A stretch of 64,000 nt of DNA from Thermoplasmata archaeon (GTDB taxonomy: Archaea > Thermoplasmatota > Thermoplasmata > GCA-020350865), in assembly GCA_020348445.1 (NCBI GenBank), contig CP070751.1, positions 4,679,778 to 4,743,777 on the forward strand. The letters run 5' to 3'. The notes beneath the pieces were generated by a model. The model did not search any database and was not told where the DNA came from. It worked only from the letters and a program-made list of their open reading frames with translations. Made by a program: the position numbers and the translations under genes. Each line of letters begins with the position of its first letter. Position 1 is the stretch's first letter. Positions 28,027 through 37,232 of the stretch are shown here, piece by piece.

Positions 28027-29902
28027 GGATATTCCAAACCTTTGTAACCCTGGAATGTATCCAATATCCTTTACCTATCTCGAAATAATCTGTGGCTTCA
28101 TCGAGCTTAACCCATTTCTGGGTTGAGGCATTATAAGTCCAGATTGCATCAACATCACTCCCGAAATTCAAGGTATCCAAGGCGACAACTCGAGTTTTAT
28201 TGGTTTTAGATGGGAATCCAACGAGATTCCATCCTGGATAGAGTGAAATATCTTGATTAGATGTCAGCTCATCTCCCATAACTACTAATGTCGTACCCCC
28301 AGGATCCGTGACATGGACCCATAAACCCATCGTGTGATTGATATCATTCAAATCATTTAGATAGGAAGGTTTTGAGATATGATGGTGTTTCCAGGGATCG
28401 TTGGTGTCTGTTATGTTATACCATTGGACGGCATCATATTGATTTTCGATGGATTGAAATACGGTCTTTAGATTTGGATCAGATTGAGGCCTGGGTAATG
28501 AGATTAAATTCCAGCTTGTTTCCAGGTCTAAAAGAGTGCCTTTATGAAGAACGATATCTATAGTTTTGCTTTCGTCGATAAAAGGTTGGGCGTACCCTAC
28601 TAAGGTATCGTTCCATGCTACTATTTTGTGTGGTGTATGGTAGGTTTTCTCACCTATATTATTTCCATCAGTATCTTGCTCTATATATTCTGTAATAGTA
28701 AGCCATCTGATTTGGCCATTTGAATCTGTAATGAAAGTTTGGTCATAAGAGCCGTTCAGGTTGTCTTCAATTTTAACTTGGGCATATGAGACTGGATTCC
28801 CTAGGTAGTCTACGATGTTTAAGTGGAGATACCATTGGACAATTAATTTTGATGCGGAATCCTTGAATTTAGTTCTTGTTTTATTGAAAATTGTATTTAT
28901 TGTTTTAATGTAAGATCCGTCTTCAAGATGAAAATCTTCCCAATTTGAGTTCGATATCGAACAGTTTGTATAAATATCTCTTGATTTGGTTGAAAGAACA
29001 CCATCTTTTCTATTATTCTCAATACGGTTATTTATTATTTTATTTTGAGATAGATGGAGAGCCCAAATACCATATTCATTGTTAGAGATAATATTGCCTT
29101 CAATAATATTATCTATACCAGCTAAAAATATACCTTCCCAATTGCAGCCAGTAATCTCGTTATTAGTTACATTATTATAATTTGATGGTCCGCAGAACTC
29201 AATACCCGCAGTATAACCATTTGAAATCTTGTTATTTGTAATGATGTTGTGTGATGTATACTCTAGTTCAAAACCCCCCTTTGTTATAATATTATCTTTG
29301 AAAAAGTTGTTCGATCCTTTTAAAAGCCATATAAGTCCGCTATTAGAAAGATCATTGGCAATGATGTTGTTCCAACTAGAAGAATCAAAATCAATAGGAC
29401 CTTGGGATCCCGTAATTATATTATCAGTAATATCTATATTTGAAGATGCATAAAGATGGATACCATAGCATGAATCCTTTATTATATTATTTGTTATTTG
29501 GATATTTAAAGAAGAATAAATATAAATACCATAGTCCCCCTCGATAATTGTGAGACCTTTTATATTCACCCAATCTGCATCAATATAAATAACATGATCC
29601 AATAAATATCCATAAATAATCGTCGTATCTCTGTTTTGCCCAACTAGATTTATTGATTTTTTAATCACTACATTCTCCCAATAATTTCCACTATAGACAT
29701 AAACGGTATCCCCATTTTTAGCTGCATTCACTCCATCTTGAATGCTCGTGTAATCTGCCCCTCCACTGTCATCAACATAAATCGTATCGCAACTAACATT
29801 AAGTACAATCTCAAAATGAAAATCAATGGCAGCAAATATGGCCAGAACTAGTAGAATAACAATGGATAAATTCGCTATCTTTATCGATAACCTTTGTCGC
29901 AA
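28019..29902 (-). CDS. Secreted NosD-like beta-helix protein with W-N-L-I-S-L-P C-terminal module
   Basis: The protein of about 627 aa has a signal peptide (about 1-35) and then a right-handed parallel beta-helix (about 40-340). The helix opens Y-V-D-D-S-G-G-A-D-Y-T-S-I-Q-D-G-V and runs as repeated I-T-N-N-x-I turns, as in NosD/CASH carbohydrate-binding or sugar-hydrolase folds. A small Ig-like stretch precedes a C-terminal module with S-W-N-L-I-S-L-P, D-P-W-K-H-H-H and G-W-N-L-V-G-F-P. The same module ends the carboxypeptidase at 23200-25995. The start is TTG at 29902, set by a perfect aaggagg site 6 nt upstream; an upstream TTG at 29959 lacks one. Confidence 0.88.
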   Translation of the reverse strand: MRQRLSIKIANLSIVILLVLAIFAAIDFHFEIVLNVSCDTIYVDDSGGADYTSIQDGVNAAKNGDTVYVYSGNYWENVVIKKSINLVGQNRDTTIIYGYLLDHVIYIDADWVNIKGLTIIEGDYGIYIYSSLNIQITNNIIKDSCYGIHLYASSNIDITDNIITGSQGPIDFDSSSWNNIIANDLSNSGLIWLLKGSNNFFKDNIITKGGFELEYTSHNIITNNKISNGYTAGIEFCGPSNYNNVTNNEITGCNWEGIFLAGIDNIIEGNIISNNEYGIWALHLSQNKIINNRIENNRKDGVLSTKSRDIYTNCSISNSNWEDFHLEDGSYIKTINTIFNKTRTKFKDSASKLIVQWYLHLNIVDYLGNPVSYAQVKIEDNLNGSYDQTFITDSNGQIRWLTITEYIEQDTDGNNIGEKTYHTPHKIVAWNDTLVGYAQPFIDESKTIDIVLHKGTLLDLETSWNLISLPRPQSDPNLKTVFQSIENQYDAVQWYNITDTNDPWKHHHISKPSYLNDLNDINHTMGLWVHVTDPGGTTLVVMGDELTSNQDISLYPGWNLVGFPSKTNKTRVVALDTLNFGSDVDAIWTYNASTQKWVKLDEATDYFEIGKGYWIHSRVTKVWNIPL

Positions 29903-30012
29903 TTTGGTCCTCCTTAATTTTTCTATTATTAAATATAATATATATGCTTTGTCTATCAAAATAACATTTTTCTATATTAAAAATACAATTAATAATGAAT
30001 ACTTATGAGACC

Positions 30013-30053
30013 CGAGTTTCCTATCTTCGAGGTCGAGTGTTCTACTTCCGAGA
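30013..30053. repeat. Two near-tandem 20-bp direct repeats
   Basis: cgagtttcctatcttcgagg (30013-30032) and cgagtgttctacttccgaga (30034-30053) are imperfect copies, placed upstream of the beta-helix gene. They could be a regulator-binding pair. No other content is visible in this 200-bp gap apart from A/T-rich promoter-like sequence. Confidence 0.4.
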
Positions 30054-30103
30054 CTTATTTTACCTTCCTTTCCATTTGCTCATAAATACTTTATTAAAAA
30101 ATC

Positions 30104-30676
30104 CTAAGCCCGCCCATAACTTTCCCCAGAAACCACCCCTGATGCAATCAAATGCGCCACCCTAATTGGTTCAGGAAGAGCACCTCTTATCGTGGATTGA
30201 TCGATGATTCTTTTTACGTCCTCCAAGTCCATGCCAGTGAACTTGACAAAGATTGGTTTGTGCGCGGTCTTGATTTTAAAAAGCTCTCCCTTTTTTATTA
30301 TGTCCAGTCTTTTTTGCCAATCTTCAAAATGCTCTTTTAGGGCCTTCTCCATGGCCTCGAAATTTGGCTCCTCCCGCGTTATCGTGATCACTGGCAATCC
30401 GATTTTTTTATGAAGTTCATCAATATCAATAACATTAAAGCCGCCCAAGGCCACTCCGTCCAGCATCACGAGCTTCAACTGCTCCTTATATCGGGATGAG
30501 TTTATCATAGCCTCGAGCTTATCGCAGGCATCGCTTCCATCCACCTCAACCTCTGTTTTTAATACTGCCTCGATGTACGACGGTATCCTAGTTACCACTC
30601 CAATGACCGTTGTTTTTTTATCACCGAATTTGAATGGTGCGTCATCGATTCCAAGAACCCTGACCTGCGGCTTCAT
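30104..30676 (-). CDS. DUF99 family protein (endonuclease V-like fold)
   Basis: The 190-aa archaeal DUF99 protein is recognised by V-L-G-I-D-D-A-P-F near the start, V-M-L-D-G-V-A-L-G-G-F-N-V-I-D and a P-V-I-T-I-T-R strand. The C-terminal half ends P-E-P-I-R-V-A-H-L-I-A-S-G. The family shares the endonuclease V fold. Its activity is not established. It is the last gene of a minus-strand trio with Pth2 and the DUF1616-like protein, 27 bp after Pth2. Confidence 0.88.
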   Translation of the reverse strand: MKPQVRVLGIDDAPFKFGDKKTTVIGVVTRIPSYIEAVLKTEVEVDGSDACDKLEAMINSSRYKEQLKLVMLDGVALGGFNVIDIDELHKKIGLPVITITREEPNFEAMEKALKEHFEDWQKRLDIIKKGELFKIKTAHKPIFVKFTGMDLEDVKRIIDQSTIRGALPEPIRVAHLIASGVVSGESYGRA

Positions 30677-30703
30677 ACATCCACCTTTTTAGTCAAACAA
30701 TCA

Positions 30704-31060
30704 TCATTTCAAAAGGGGGAGTTCCCCAGTAATGGGATCCACCAACTCATTTGGAGCAGGACCTATACCCAAACATGTAACAGTCTCAGGCGGAATTTCT
30801 GTTAGTCCAGCATCTGTTATAAGATAGGTTGGTAATTTCCTGGATTTAGCTACCCTTTCCAAATCGAGAAGCTCATCCAAATCCTCCACCCTTACCACCA
30901 CCTTCTTTCCCCCTTCGCTCTGCCATTTTTTGAACCAGTTGGTATATGATTTCTTTGCCTCAAAGGCACAGCCCACTGCAGCATGGGATGCCTGGGCTGC
31001 TATCTTCCCGCATGAGAGGTCGAGGTCGTCCCTCACCGCTATTATCATCTTGTATTTCAT
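30704..31060 (-). CDS. pth2: Peptidyl-tRNA hydrolase, Pth2 type
   Basis: The 118-aa enzyme releases peptides from peptidyl-tRNA. It shows V-R-D-D-L-D-L-S-C-G-K-I-A-A-Q-A-S-H-A-A-V at the N-terminus, with V-V-V-R-V-E-D-L-D-E-L and D-A-G-L-T-E-I-P-P-E-T in the rest. Its length matches archaeal Pth2. The ATG at 31060 is chosen for that reason; a TTG at 31084 overlaps the upstream stop codon. It is co-transcribed with the genes on either side. Confidence 0.95.
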   Translation of the reverse strand: MKYKMIIAVRDDLDLSCGKIAAQASHAAVGCAFEAKKSYTNWFKKWQSEGGKKVVVRVEDLDELLDLERVAKSRKLPTYLITDAGLTEIPPETVTCLGIGPAPNELVDPITGELPLLK

Positions 31061-31080
31061 GATGTTCACGAAAATCCATT

Positions 31081-31659
31081 TCAATAAAGCTGCCTTGCTC
31101 GAAGCTTCTCCAGCTCCTTGATCCTCTTGTCTATCTCAGAAAGACGCTTTTGGGCCTTGTGGCTCTTTTTTTGATAGTACTCCATCATATCCTTGGTCTG
31201 CACCCTTGATTTCCTCTCGAAAGCTTTTATGTCCCTTCTCAATTTGTAGCGCTCCTTTGTCAGCTTCTGGAACTCAAGTAAAGTCTTGTCCTCCAAAGGC
31301 CCTAGGTTGTACTCCACGATATCGGTCTGCGGTAAGGGGCGCTCCAACTTCGGATGCAGTTTACCAAGAAACTGATAAGCGCCACGATACCAACCCAGAA
31401 TAAAGAACAGAAGCGACAACCCGCCCAAAGAAAGCCAGATATTCAATTCATTGAAACCCACCAACTGAGGACTGCCAAGGACAAAGCCCACCAATACCGA
31501 GATAACGACGCTCATGACAGCCCCCATGACAGCCTGAAAGAATAGCCCCATCTCTGTATCGAGCTCCTCTGGCCTTGGGAAAAGCATGCGCATCAACGTA
31601 AAACCAGGCAGGAAAAAAATGAGGAGCAAACCAAAAGCTATTCGTATAAATTCCAACAT
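31081..31659 (-). CDS. DUF1616-like membrane protein with coiled-coil tail
   Basis: The 192-aa protein starts with a hydrophobic pair and the L-P-G-F-T-L-M-R-M-L-F-P motif typical of DUF1616 N-termini. Two further membrane helices follow. The last about 70 residues form a charged coiled coil (Y-K-L-R-R-D-I-K-A-F and later K-R-I-K-E-L-E-K-L). Full DUF1616 proteins are longer, so this is the short form. It is first in the operon with Pth2 and DUF99. Confidence 0.7.
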   Translation of the reverse strand: MLEFIRIAFGLLLIFFLPGFTLMRMLFPRPEELDTEMGLFFQAVMGAVMSVVISVLVGFVLGSPQLVGFNELNIWLSLGGLSLLFFILGWYRGAYQFLGKLHPKLERPLPQTDIVEYNLGPLEDKTLLEFQKLTKERYKLRRDIKAFERKSRVQTKDMMEYYQKKSHKAQKRLSEIDKRIKELEKLRARQLY

Positions 31660-31873
31660 CGTTTATCCTCTTAGAGACGAGTAAATTATTGATATTTAAA
31701 GGTTTGGGCAAGGGAGCATGTAAATTATCGTCAATAGATTCCACCATGCTCAGATGATTTACATAAGAGGATTATTGTATGGTTACACTTATACAGATAA
31801 ATGATCCTTCGCAGATAACTTTTAAAAGGTCTAGGAGATTACCCTATTTACTTTGAAGTGGGAGAGGATATGA

Positions 31874-32758
31874 ATGGTTGCAAATATAATTAGTGGTAAG
31901 GAGATTGCAAAATCCATACGTGAAGAAATAAAGGTAAAAGTGGATGAACTGAAGGAAAAGGGAATCACACCAGGTTTAGCAGTTGTTTTGGTAGGTGAGG
32001 ACCCGGCATCTCAGGTTTACGTTAGAGCCAAGGGAAAGGCCTGTGATAAGCTAGGCATCTACTCAGAGACCACCACATTACCTGCAGAAACAGGTGAAGA
32101 TGAACTGTTAAAGCTCATAGAAAAACTGAACGCTGACGAGAAGATCCACGGCATACTCGTACAGCTACCTTTGCCCAAACATATCAATGAGACCAAGGTA
32201 CTCATGGCAATAGATCCAGATAAGGATGTGGACGGCTTCCATCCAGTAAACGTTGGAAGGATGCTAGTTGGAGATGAATGCTTCCTCCCATGTACGCCCC
32301 ATGGAGTTCAGGAGCTGCTTATCCGCAGCGGCAACGACCCAGAGGGAAAGCACGTCGTGGTAGTAGGAAGAAGCAATATTGTTGGAAAACCTGTTGCTGG
32401 AATTCTAATGCAGAAGAAGGATGGAGCCAACGCCACAGTTACCATTGCCCACAGCAGGACAAAGAACTTAACCGAGCTTACCAAATGCGCTGACATCATT
32501 GTGGCTGCAATTGGAAAACCGGAATTCATCAAGGCCGACATGGTCAAAGAAGGTGTAGTAATAATAGATGTCGGAGTAAATCAGGTGGGTGAGACACCCG
32601 AGGGAAAACGTATCCTGAAAGGTGATGTTGACTTCGAGGGAGTAAAGGAGAAGGCCTCTGCAATAACCCCAGTGCCAGGTGGTGTCGGCCCAATGACAAT
32701 AACAATGCTCATGCAGAATACTGTAAAGTCAGCCCAGCAAAAACTGGGTGGTGCCTGA
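31874..32758 (+). CDS. folD: Bifunctional methylenetetrahydrofolate dehydrogenase/cyclohydrolase
   Basis: The 294-aa FolD oxidises methylene-THF and hydrolyses methenyl-THF to formyl-THF. Key segments are Y-V-R-A-K-G-K-A-C with the catalytic Tyr/Lys pair, P-D-K-D-V-D-G-F-H, the dinucleotide-binding G-R-S-N-I-V-G-K-P and the closing P-G-G-V-G-P-M-T. A gggagagg site precedes the ATG at 31874. It sits 151 bp upstream of the formate dehydrogenase gene, consistent with a shared C1/formate role. Confidence 0.96.
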   Translation: MVANIISGKEIAKSIREEIKVKVDELKEKGITPGLAVVLVGEDPASQVYVRAKGKACDKLGIYSETTTLPAETGEDELLKLIEKLNADEKIHGILVQLPLPKHINETKVLMAIDPDKDVDGFHPVNVGRMLVGDECFLPCTPHGVQELLIRSGNDPEGKHVVVVGRSNIVGKPVAGILMQKKDGANATVTIAHSRTKNLTELTKCADIIVAAIGKPEFIKADMVKEGVVIIDVGVNQVGETPEGKRILKGDVDFEGVKEKASAITPVPGGVGPMTITMLMQNTVKSAQQKLGGA

Positions 32759-32909
32759 TACAAGATGATACAAGATATTTCTAAAGGCCAGGCAAAAATA
32801 CAGATTCTCAATTGGGGGCAGTTGTCAAGAATAATTCACGGCAGCTAATTTGTAATTTCAAAAGAAGGGGGGCAATCCAAAATCGCCATTTCCTAAGAAA
32901 GGTGAAACA

Positions 32910-35900
32910 ATGACATCAATTAAAGTGAAATTAGATGGAAATGAGATTCAGGCCTCAGCTGGCCAGACTATAATTGAGGTATGCAGGGAAAATAACATCC
33001 AAATTCCAACTTTATGTTATGACAAGCAATTAACTCCCATTGGTAATTGTGGAATTTGTGTGGTGGAAATTAGGGGATACGGCATGGTTGCCTCATGTGC
33101 AACCAGGGTGGGAGAAGGCATGACAATTGAGACGAAAAACCCCAATGTCTTATCGGCCCGCAAAAAGCGATTGGAAGAACTGCTTTCCCATCACTATGGA
33201 GACTGCATTGCACCCTGTATCATGACCTGCCCTGCTGGCGTGGACATTCAAGGTTACATAGCTTTGATTGCAATTGGGGCTTACAAAGAAGCCTATGACT
33301 TGATGCGTGAATGCATTCCTCTCCCAGCAACAATTGGACGCATCTGTCCTCATCCCTGTGAAGGTGTATGCCGAAGAAATATCGTTGACCAACCTTTATC
33401 CATCTGCAAATTGAAAAGATATGCGGCAGATAGCGTGATTTTAAATGGTGAGGAGCAAATCCCAGAAGTTGAATCCAAAAGCGGTAAGAAGGTTGCCGTG
33501 GTTGGTTCAGGTCCTGCTGGGCTTTCTGCTGCATATTACCTTGCCCTAATGGGTCACGAGCCCGTGATTTTCGAGTCTTTACCCAAACCCGGAGGCATGC
33601 TTCGTTACGGAATACCCGATTACCGCCTTCCACAGGATGTCCTTGATTTGGAGATAGAGAATATTCTAAAGCATGGCATCACCCTGAAAACTGGGATGAC
33701 TCTTGGTAAGGATTTCACAATTGATTCACTCTTTACAGACGGGTATGATGCCATATTTCTTGCAATTGGTGCGCATAAGAGCTACAGCATGAGAATCGAA
33801 GGTGAAGATCTTGAGGGTGTTCATCTTGGAACCGATTTTTTAAGAGATGTAACATTTGACAAATCCCCGGATATCAAAGGGAAAAAGGTGGTGGTCATAG
33901 GGGGAGGTAACACGGCAATTGACACCTCACGCACCGCTTTGCGTTTAGGTGCAGATTCTGTAACGATCCTCTACCGCCGCTCAAGGGTGGAAATGCCTGC
34001 CAGCGATTGGGAGATAGAGGAAGCTGAGGAAGAGGGTATTGAATTACATATATTGGCTGCTCCAAAAAAAGTAATTGGAAAGGATGGGAAGGTAAGTGTC
34101 CTTGAATGCATTAAAATGGAATTGGGCGAGCCTGATGATAGCGGAAGGAGAAGACCGATTCCAATAGAAGGTTCTGAGTTCACGTTAGATGTGGATGTCG
34201 TGATAGCCGCAATTGGACAGGTCGCAGATCTCTCCTGTTTACCTGAAGAAAGCAAGGTTGAGGTTACCACCTGGAATATAGTTGCTTACGATGATTCTCT
34301 AATGACAAAAAGAGTAGGAGTTTTTGCAGGTGGGGATTGTGTTCTTGGTGCCGCAACTGCAATTGAGGCAATAGCACAGGGAAAGAAGGCTGCTGAGTCA
34401 ATTGACATTTTCCTAAAAGGTGAAGGGCAAGAGACCAAAGAAGAGCTCATCAATGTTACAAAAGGCCTGTGGGAGGATATAGACAAAAATGAACTTGCCC
34501 ATGTTGAATCCCAGGAAAGATATAAACTTCCAACTTTAACACCTAGTGAAAGAAGAACCAATTTCCAGGAATTTGAATCTGGATTTTCTGAAAATGATGC
34601 AAAGTCCGAGGCTGCCCGCTGCCTGGAATGCGGCTGCAAAGCTGCTTTGGACTGTGAACTGAGAACCCTGGCTTCTGAATATGAAGTATATCCTACAGAC
34701 ACAGTGGATGAACCCTATTATCCTGTGGATTATTCTCATCCCTTTATCGAGCGGGATCCAAACAAATGCATTGCATGCGGGCTTTGTGTTGCCACATGCA
34801 GGGAGCTTCAGGGAGTGGGGGCAGTAAGCATGTCCTACAGGGTCAACAAATTAGAGGATATTTGCGAACACTGTGGTCATTGCGTGGCTGCATGTCCCAC
34901 AGGGACCCTAGTCTCAAACAAAGCCCTTGTACCCTCACACGAGGTCAGGACCATATGTCCATATTGCGGTTGCGGATGTGGTATGTATCTGGGAGTCAGG
35001 GGAAATCGAGTTGTCAACGTAAGAGGCGATTTTAACAATCCCTCAAATTCTGGAAGACTCTGTGTAAAAGGGAGGTTCGGGTACGATTTCATAAACCATC
35101 CTGATCGGTTGACTGATCCTCTTATGAGACAAAACGGGGAATTTGTCAAGAAAAGTTGGGAAGAGGCCTTGGATTTTGTTGCCGAGAAATTCTTAAAATA
35201 CAAGCCCGAAGAGGTGGCAGTGCTTTCATCTGCAAGATGCACAAACGAGGAGAACTATGTGGTTCAGAAATTTGCCAGGGCTGTTTTAAAAACCAATAGT
35301 GTGGATCACTGCGCAAGGCTTTGCCATGCTCCAACTGTAGCGGGGCTGGTGAAAAGCTTTGGAAGTGGGGCCATGACTAACTCCATCGGAGAGGTAAGGG
35401 ATGCAAAATGCATCTTCTCCATCGGCTCCAACACAACAGAGACACACCCTATAATCGGATTGGAAGTAAAGCGTGCCGTGCAAAACGGGGCCAAGGTTAT
35501 TGTGGCAAATCCCAAAAGAATAGATCTTGTCAATATCGCAGACATCTGGCTTCAGCAAAGACCAGGTAGTGATGTGGCCCTTCTTATGGGGATGTGCAAA
35601 GTCATTCTTGATGAAGGCTTGGACAAACAGGATTTCTTTGAAGTGAGATGCGAAAACTTCGGGATCTTTAAAGATTCACTTGCAGATTTCACCCCCGAAT
35701 TCGTGGAAAAGGCAACTGGAATTGAATGGGAGAAGATTGCCGAGGCAGCGAAAATATATGCAAAGAACTCTCCTGCTTCCACACTCTTTGCCATGGGAAT
35801 AACACAGCATTCCCACGGAACAGACAATGTCCTTGCTGTGGCGAACCTCGCCATGCTTACCGGAAACGTGGGAAAGGAGAGTGCAGGGGTAAATCCACTT

Positions 35901-36962
35901 CGGGGGCAAAACAACGTTCAGGGTGCATGCGATCTAGGGGCTTTACCAAATGTGTATCCTGGGTACCAGCGTGTGAATGATGAAGCCGTGCAAAAGAAAT
36001 TCGAGGATGCCTGGGGTGTGGAACTGGATCCCAATCCCGGTCTCACAGTTACAGAGATAATTGATGCTGCACACAAGGGACAGATCAAAGCCCTGTATAT
36101 TGTTGGTGAGAATCCCATGCTCTCTGATCCTGATATAAATCATGTGAGGGAGGCACTTCAAAAACTTGAACTCCTCGTGGTAAATGATATATTCCTTTCA
36201 GAAACTGCACAATTTGCCCATGTCGTGTTTCCTGCGGCAAGTTTTGCAGAAAAAGATGGTACATATACCAATACAGAAAGGAGGATCCAGAGAATCAGAA
36301 CCGCAATCGAGCCTGTGGGTAATAGCATGCCTGATTGGTGGATAGTAGGTGAGGTGGCGAGGCACATGAATGCAAAGGGTTTTGAGTTTGTCAATGCATC
36401 TGATATCATGGATGAGATCGCTTCAGTTTCACCCATTTATGGCGGTATAAGTTTCCAAAGAATAGAGGATGTGGGCCTGCAGTGGCCCTGTCCAAATACT
36501 GATCACCCCGGTACAAAATTCCTGCATGAAGATAAATTTTCAAGGGGTCTGGGTTGCTTCCAGCGTTTGGAGTACAGGCCTCCTGCTGAGCTGCCTGATG
36601 AGGAATATCCACTTGTTCTAACCACAGCGCGTATGCTGTATCACTTCCATACAGGTACAATGACCCGAAAGGTGGAGGGTTTAAATGTCATCCGCCCCAC
36701 AGAAAGGGTTGAGATCAATCCTGGTGACTCGGAAAAGTTGAATATCGCTCATGATGAGAAAATCAATATAATCTCCCGCCGCGGTAAAATCACAGGGAAA
36801 GCCTTTATAACAGAAAATGTCCCCCCTGGGGTGATTTCCATGAGCTTCCATTTTGCCGAAACACCTACAAATGCCCTGACAAATCCCGTGCTAGACCCAG
36901 TCTCAAAGATCCCTGAGCTGAAAGTGTGCGCCGTTAGAGTGGAGAAGGTGAAAGACCAATAA
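32910..36962 (+). CDS. Single-chain NAD(P)-linked formate dehydrogenase (GltD-FdhA fusion)
   Basis: The 1350-aa protein carries a complete electron path in one chain. A 2Fe-2S ferredoxin domain (about 1-80) is followed by a GltD/DPYD-type module (about 85-545). This has Cys clusters (C-I-M-T-C-P-A, C-P-H-P-C-E-G-V-C), FAD site G-S-G-P-A-G-L-S-A and NAD(P)H site G-G-G-N-T-A-I-D. Two 4Fe-4S motifs follow (C-I-A-C-G-L-C, C-E-H-C-G-H-C). The molybdopterin formate dehydrogenase domain comes last (from about 675) with C-P-Y-C-G-C-G-C. The selenocysteine position is Cys (A-R-L-C-H-A-P, residue 805). It interconverts formate and CO2. A good aaaggtga site precedes the start. Confidence 0.93.
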   Translation: MTSIKVKLDGNEIQASAGQTIIEVCRENNIQIPTLCYDKQLTPIGNCGICVVEIRGYGMVASCATRVGEGMTIETKNPNVLSARKKRLEELLSHHYGDCIAPCIMTCPAGVDIQGYIALIAIGAYKEAYDLMRECIPLPATIGRICPHPCEGVCRRNIVDQPLSICKLKRYAADSVILNGEEQIPEVESKSGKKVAVVGSGPAGLSAAYYLALMGHEPVIFESLPKPGGMLRYGIPDYRLPQDVLDLEIENILKHGITLKTGMTLGKDFTIDSLFTDGYDAIFLAIGAHKSYSMRIEGEDLEGVHLGTDFLRDVTFDKSPDIKGKKVVVIGGGNTAIDTSRTALRLGADSVTILYRRSRVEMPASDWEIEEAEEEGIELHILAAPKKVIGKDGKVSVLECIKMELGEPDDSGRRRPIPIEGSEFTLDVDVVIAAIGQVADLSCLPEESKVEVTTWNIVAYDDSLMTKRVGVFAGGDCVLGAATAIEAIAQGKKAAESIDIFLKGEGQETKEELINVTKGLWEDIDKNELAHVESQERYKLPTLTPSERRTNFQEFESGFSENDAKSEAARCLECGCKAALDCELRTLASEYEVYPTDTVDEPYYPVDYSHPFIERDPNKCIACGLCVATCRELQGVGAVSMSYRVNKLEDICEHCGHCVAACPTGTLVSNKALVPSHEVRTICPYCGCGCGMYLGVRGNRVVNVRGDFNNPSNSGRLCVKGRFGYDFINHPDRLTDPLMRQNGEFVKKSWEEALDFVAEKFLKYKPEEVAVLSSARCTNEENYVVQKFARAVLKTNSVDHCARLCHAPTVAGLVKSFGSGAMTNSIGEVRDAKCIFSIGSNTTETHPIIGLEVKRAVQNGAKVIVANPKRIDLVNIADIWLQQRPGSDVALLMGMCKVILDEGLDKQDFFEVRCENFGIFKDSLADFTPEFVEKATGIEWEKIAEAAKIYAKNSPASTLFAMGITQHSHGTDNVLAVANLAMLTGNVGKESAGVNPLRGQNNVQGACDLGALPNVYPGYQRVNDEAVQKKFEDAWGVELDPNPGLTVTEIIDAAHKGQIKALYIVGENPMLSDPDINHVREALQKLELLVVNDIFLSETAQFAHVVFPAASFAEKDGTYTNTERRIQRIRTAIEPVGNSMPDWWIVGEVARHMNAKGFEFVNASDIMDEIASVSPIYGGISFQRIEDVGLQWPCPNTDHPGTKFLHEDKFSRGLGCFQRLEYRPPAELPDEEYPLVLTTARMLYHFHTGTMTRKVEGLNVIRPTERVEINPGDSEKLNIAHDEKINIISRRGKITGKAFITENVPPGVISMSFHFAETPTNALTNPVLDPVSKIPELKVCAVRVEKVKDQ

Positions 36963-37030
36963 GTGGATGAGAATTCCCCAAAATACCCCGTTTTTTAGCC
37001 AAATTAATCCAATACTTTAACCAATCTGAA

Positions 37031-37232
37031 GCAAAAGTATATTAACATGTATGTACATGTTCCCTATATAAAGCCTTTAGGACGATAGGAGGTGAGGATT
37101 CACTTCATATGTCTGCAAAAGCGGATTTATCTGGAGGGGATTCTTCTGCTGAAGTGGCATATGGGGTGATTCTTCTCCAATTACTGTACTTTAGGCTAGC
37201 AGAGAAATTTCAGTGATCTCAGAGGTGGAATT
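37031..37232 (+). promoter_or_regulatory. Promoter, palindromic operator and leader of DUF11 giant 1
   Basis: The segment gcaaaagtatattaacatgt continues to tgtacat (37031-37058). It recurs with one mismatch upstream of the second giant (51708-51735). It holds a perfect inverted repeat, aacatgta-tg-tacatgtt (37044-37061), and TATA-like sequences just before and after it. A leader of about 170 nt follows. It contains a 35-codon ORF (37109-37216) with a nearby aggaggtgag site; whether it is translated is unknown. The giant gene itself has a gaggtgg site. Confidence 0.6.

Noticed and set aside
35322..35324. Selenocysteine in the formate dehydrogenase
   Set aside because: The codon at the active-site position is tgc (Cys), and there is no in-frame TGA.
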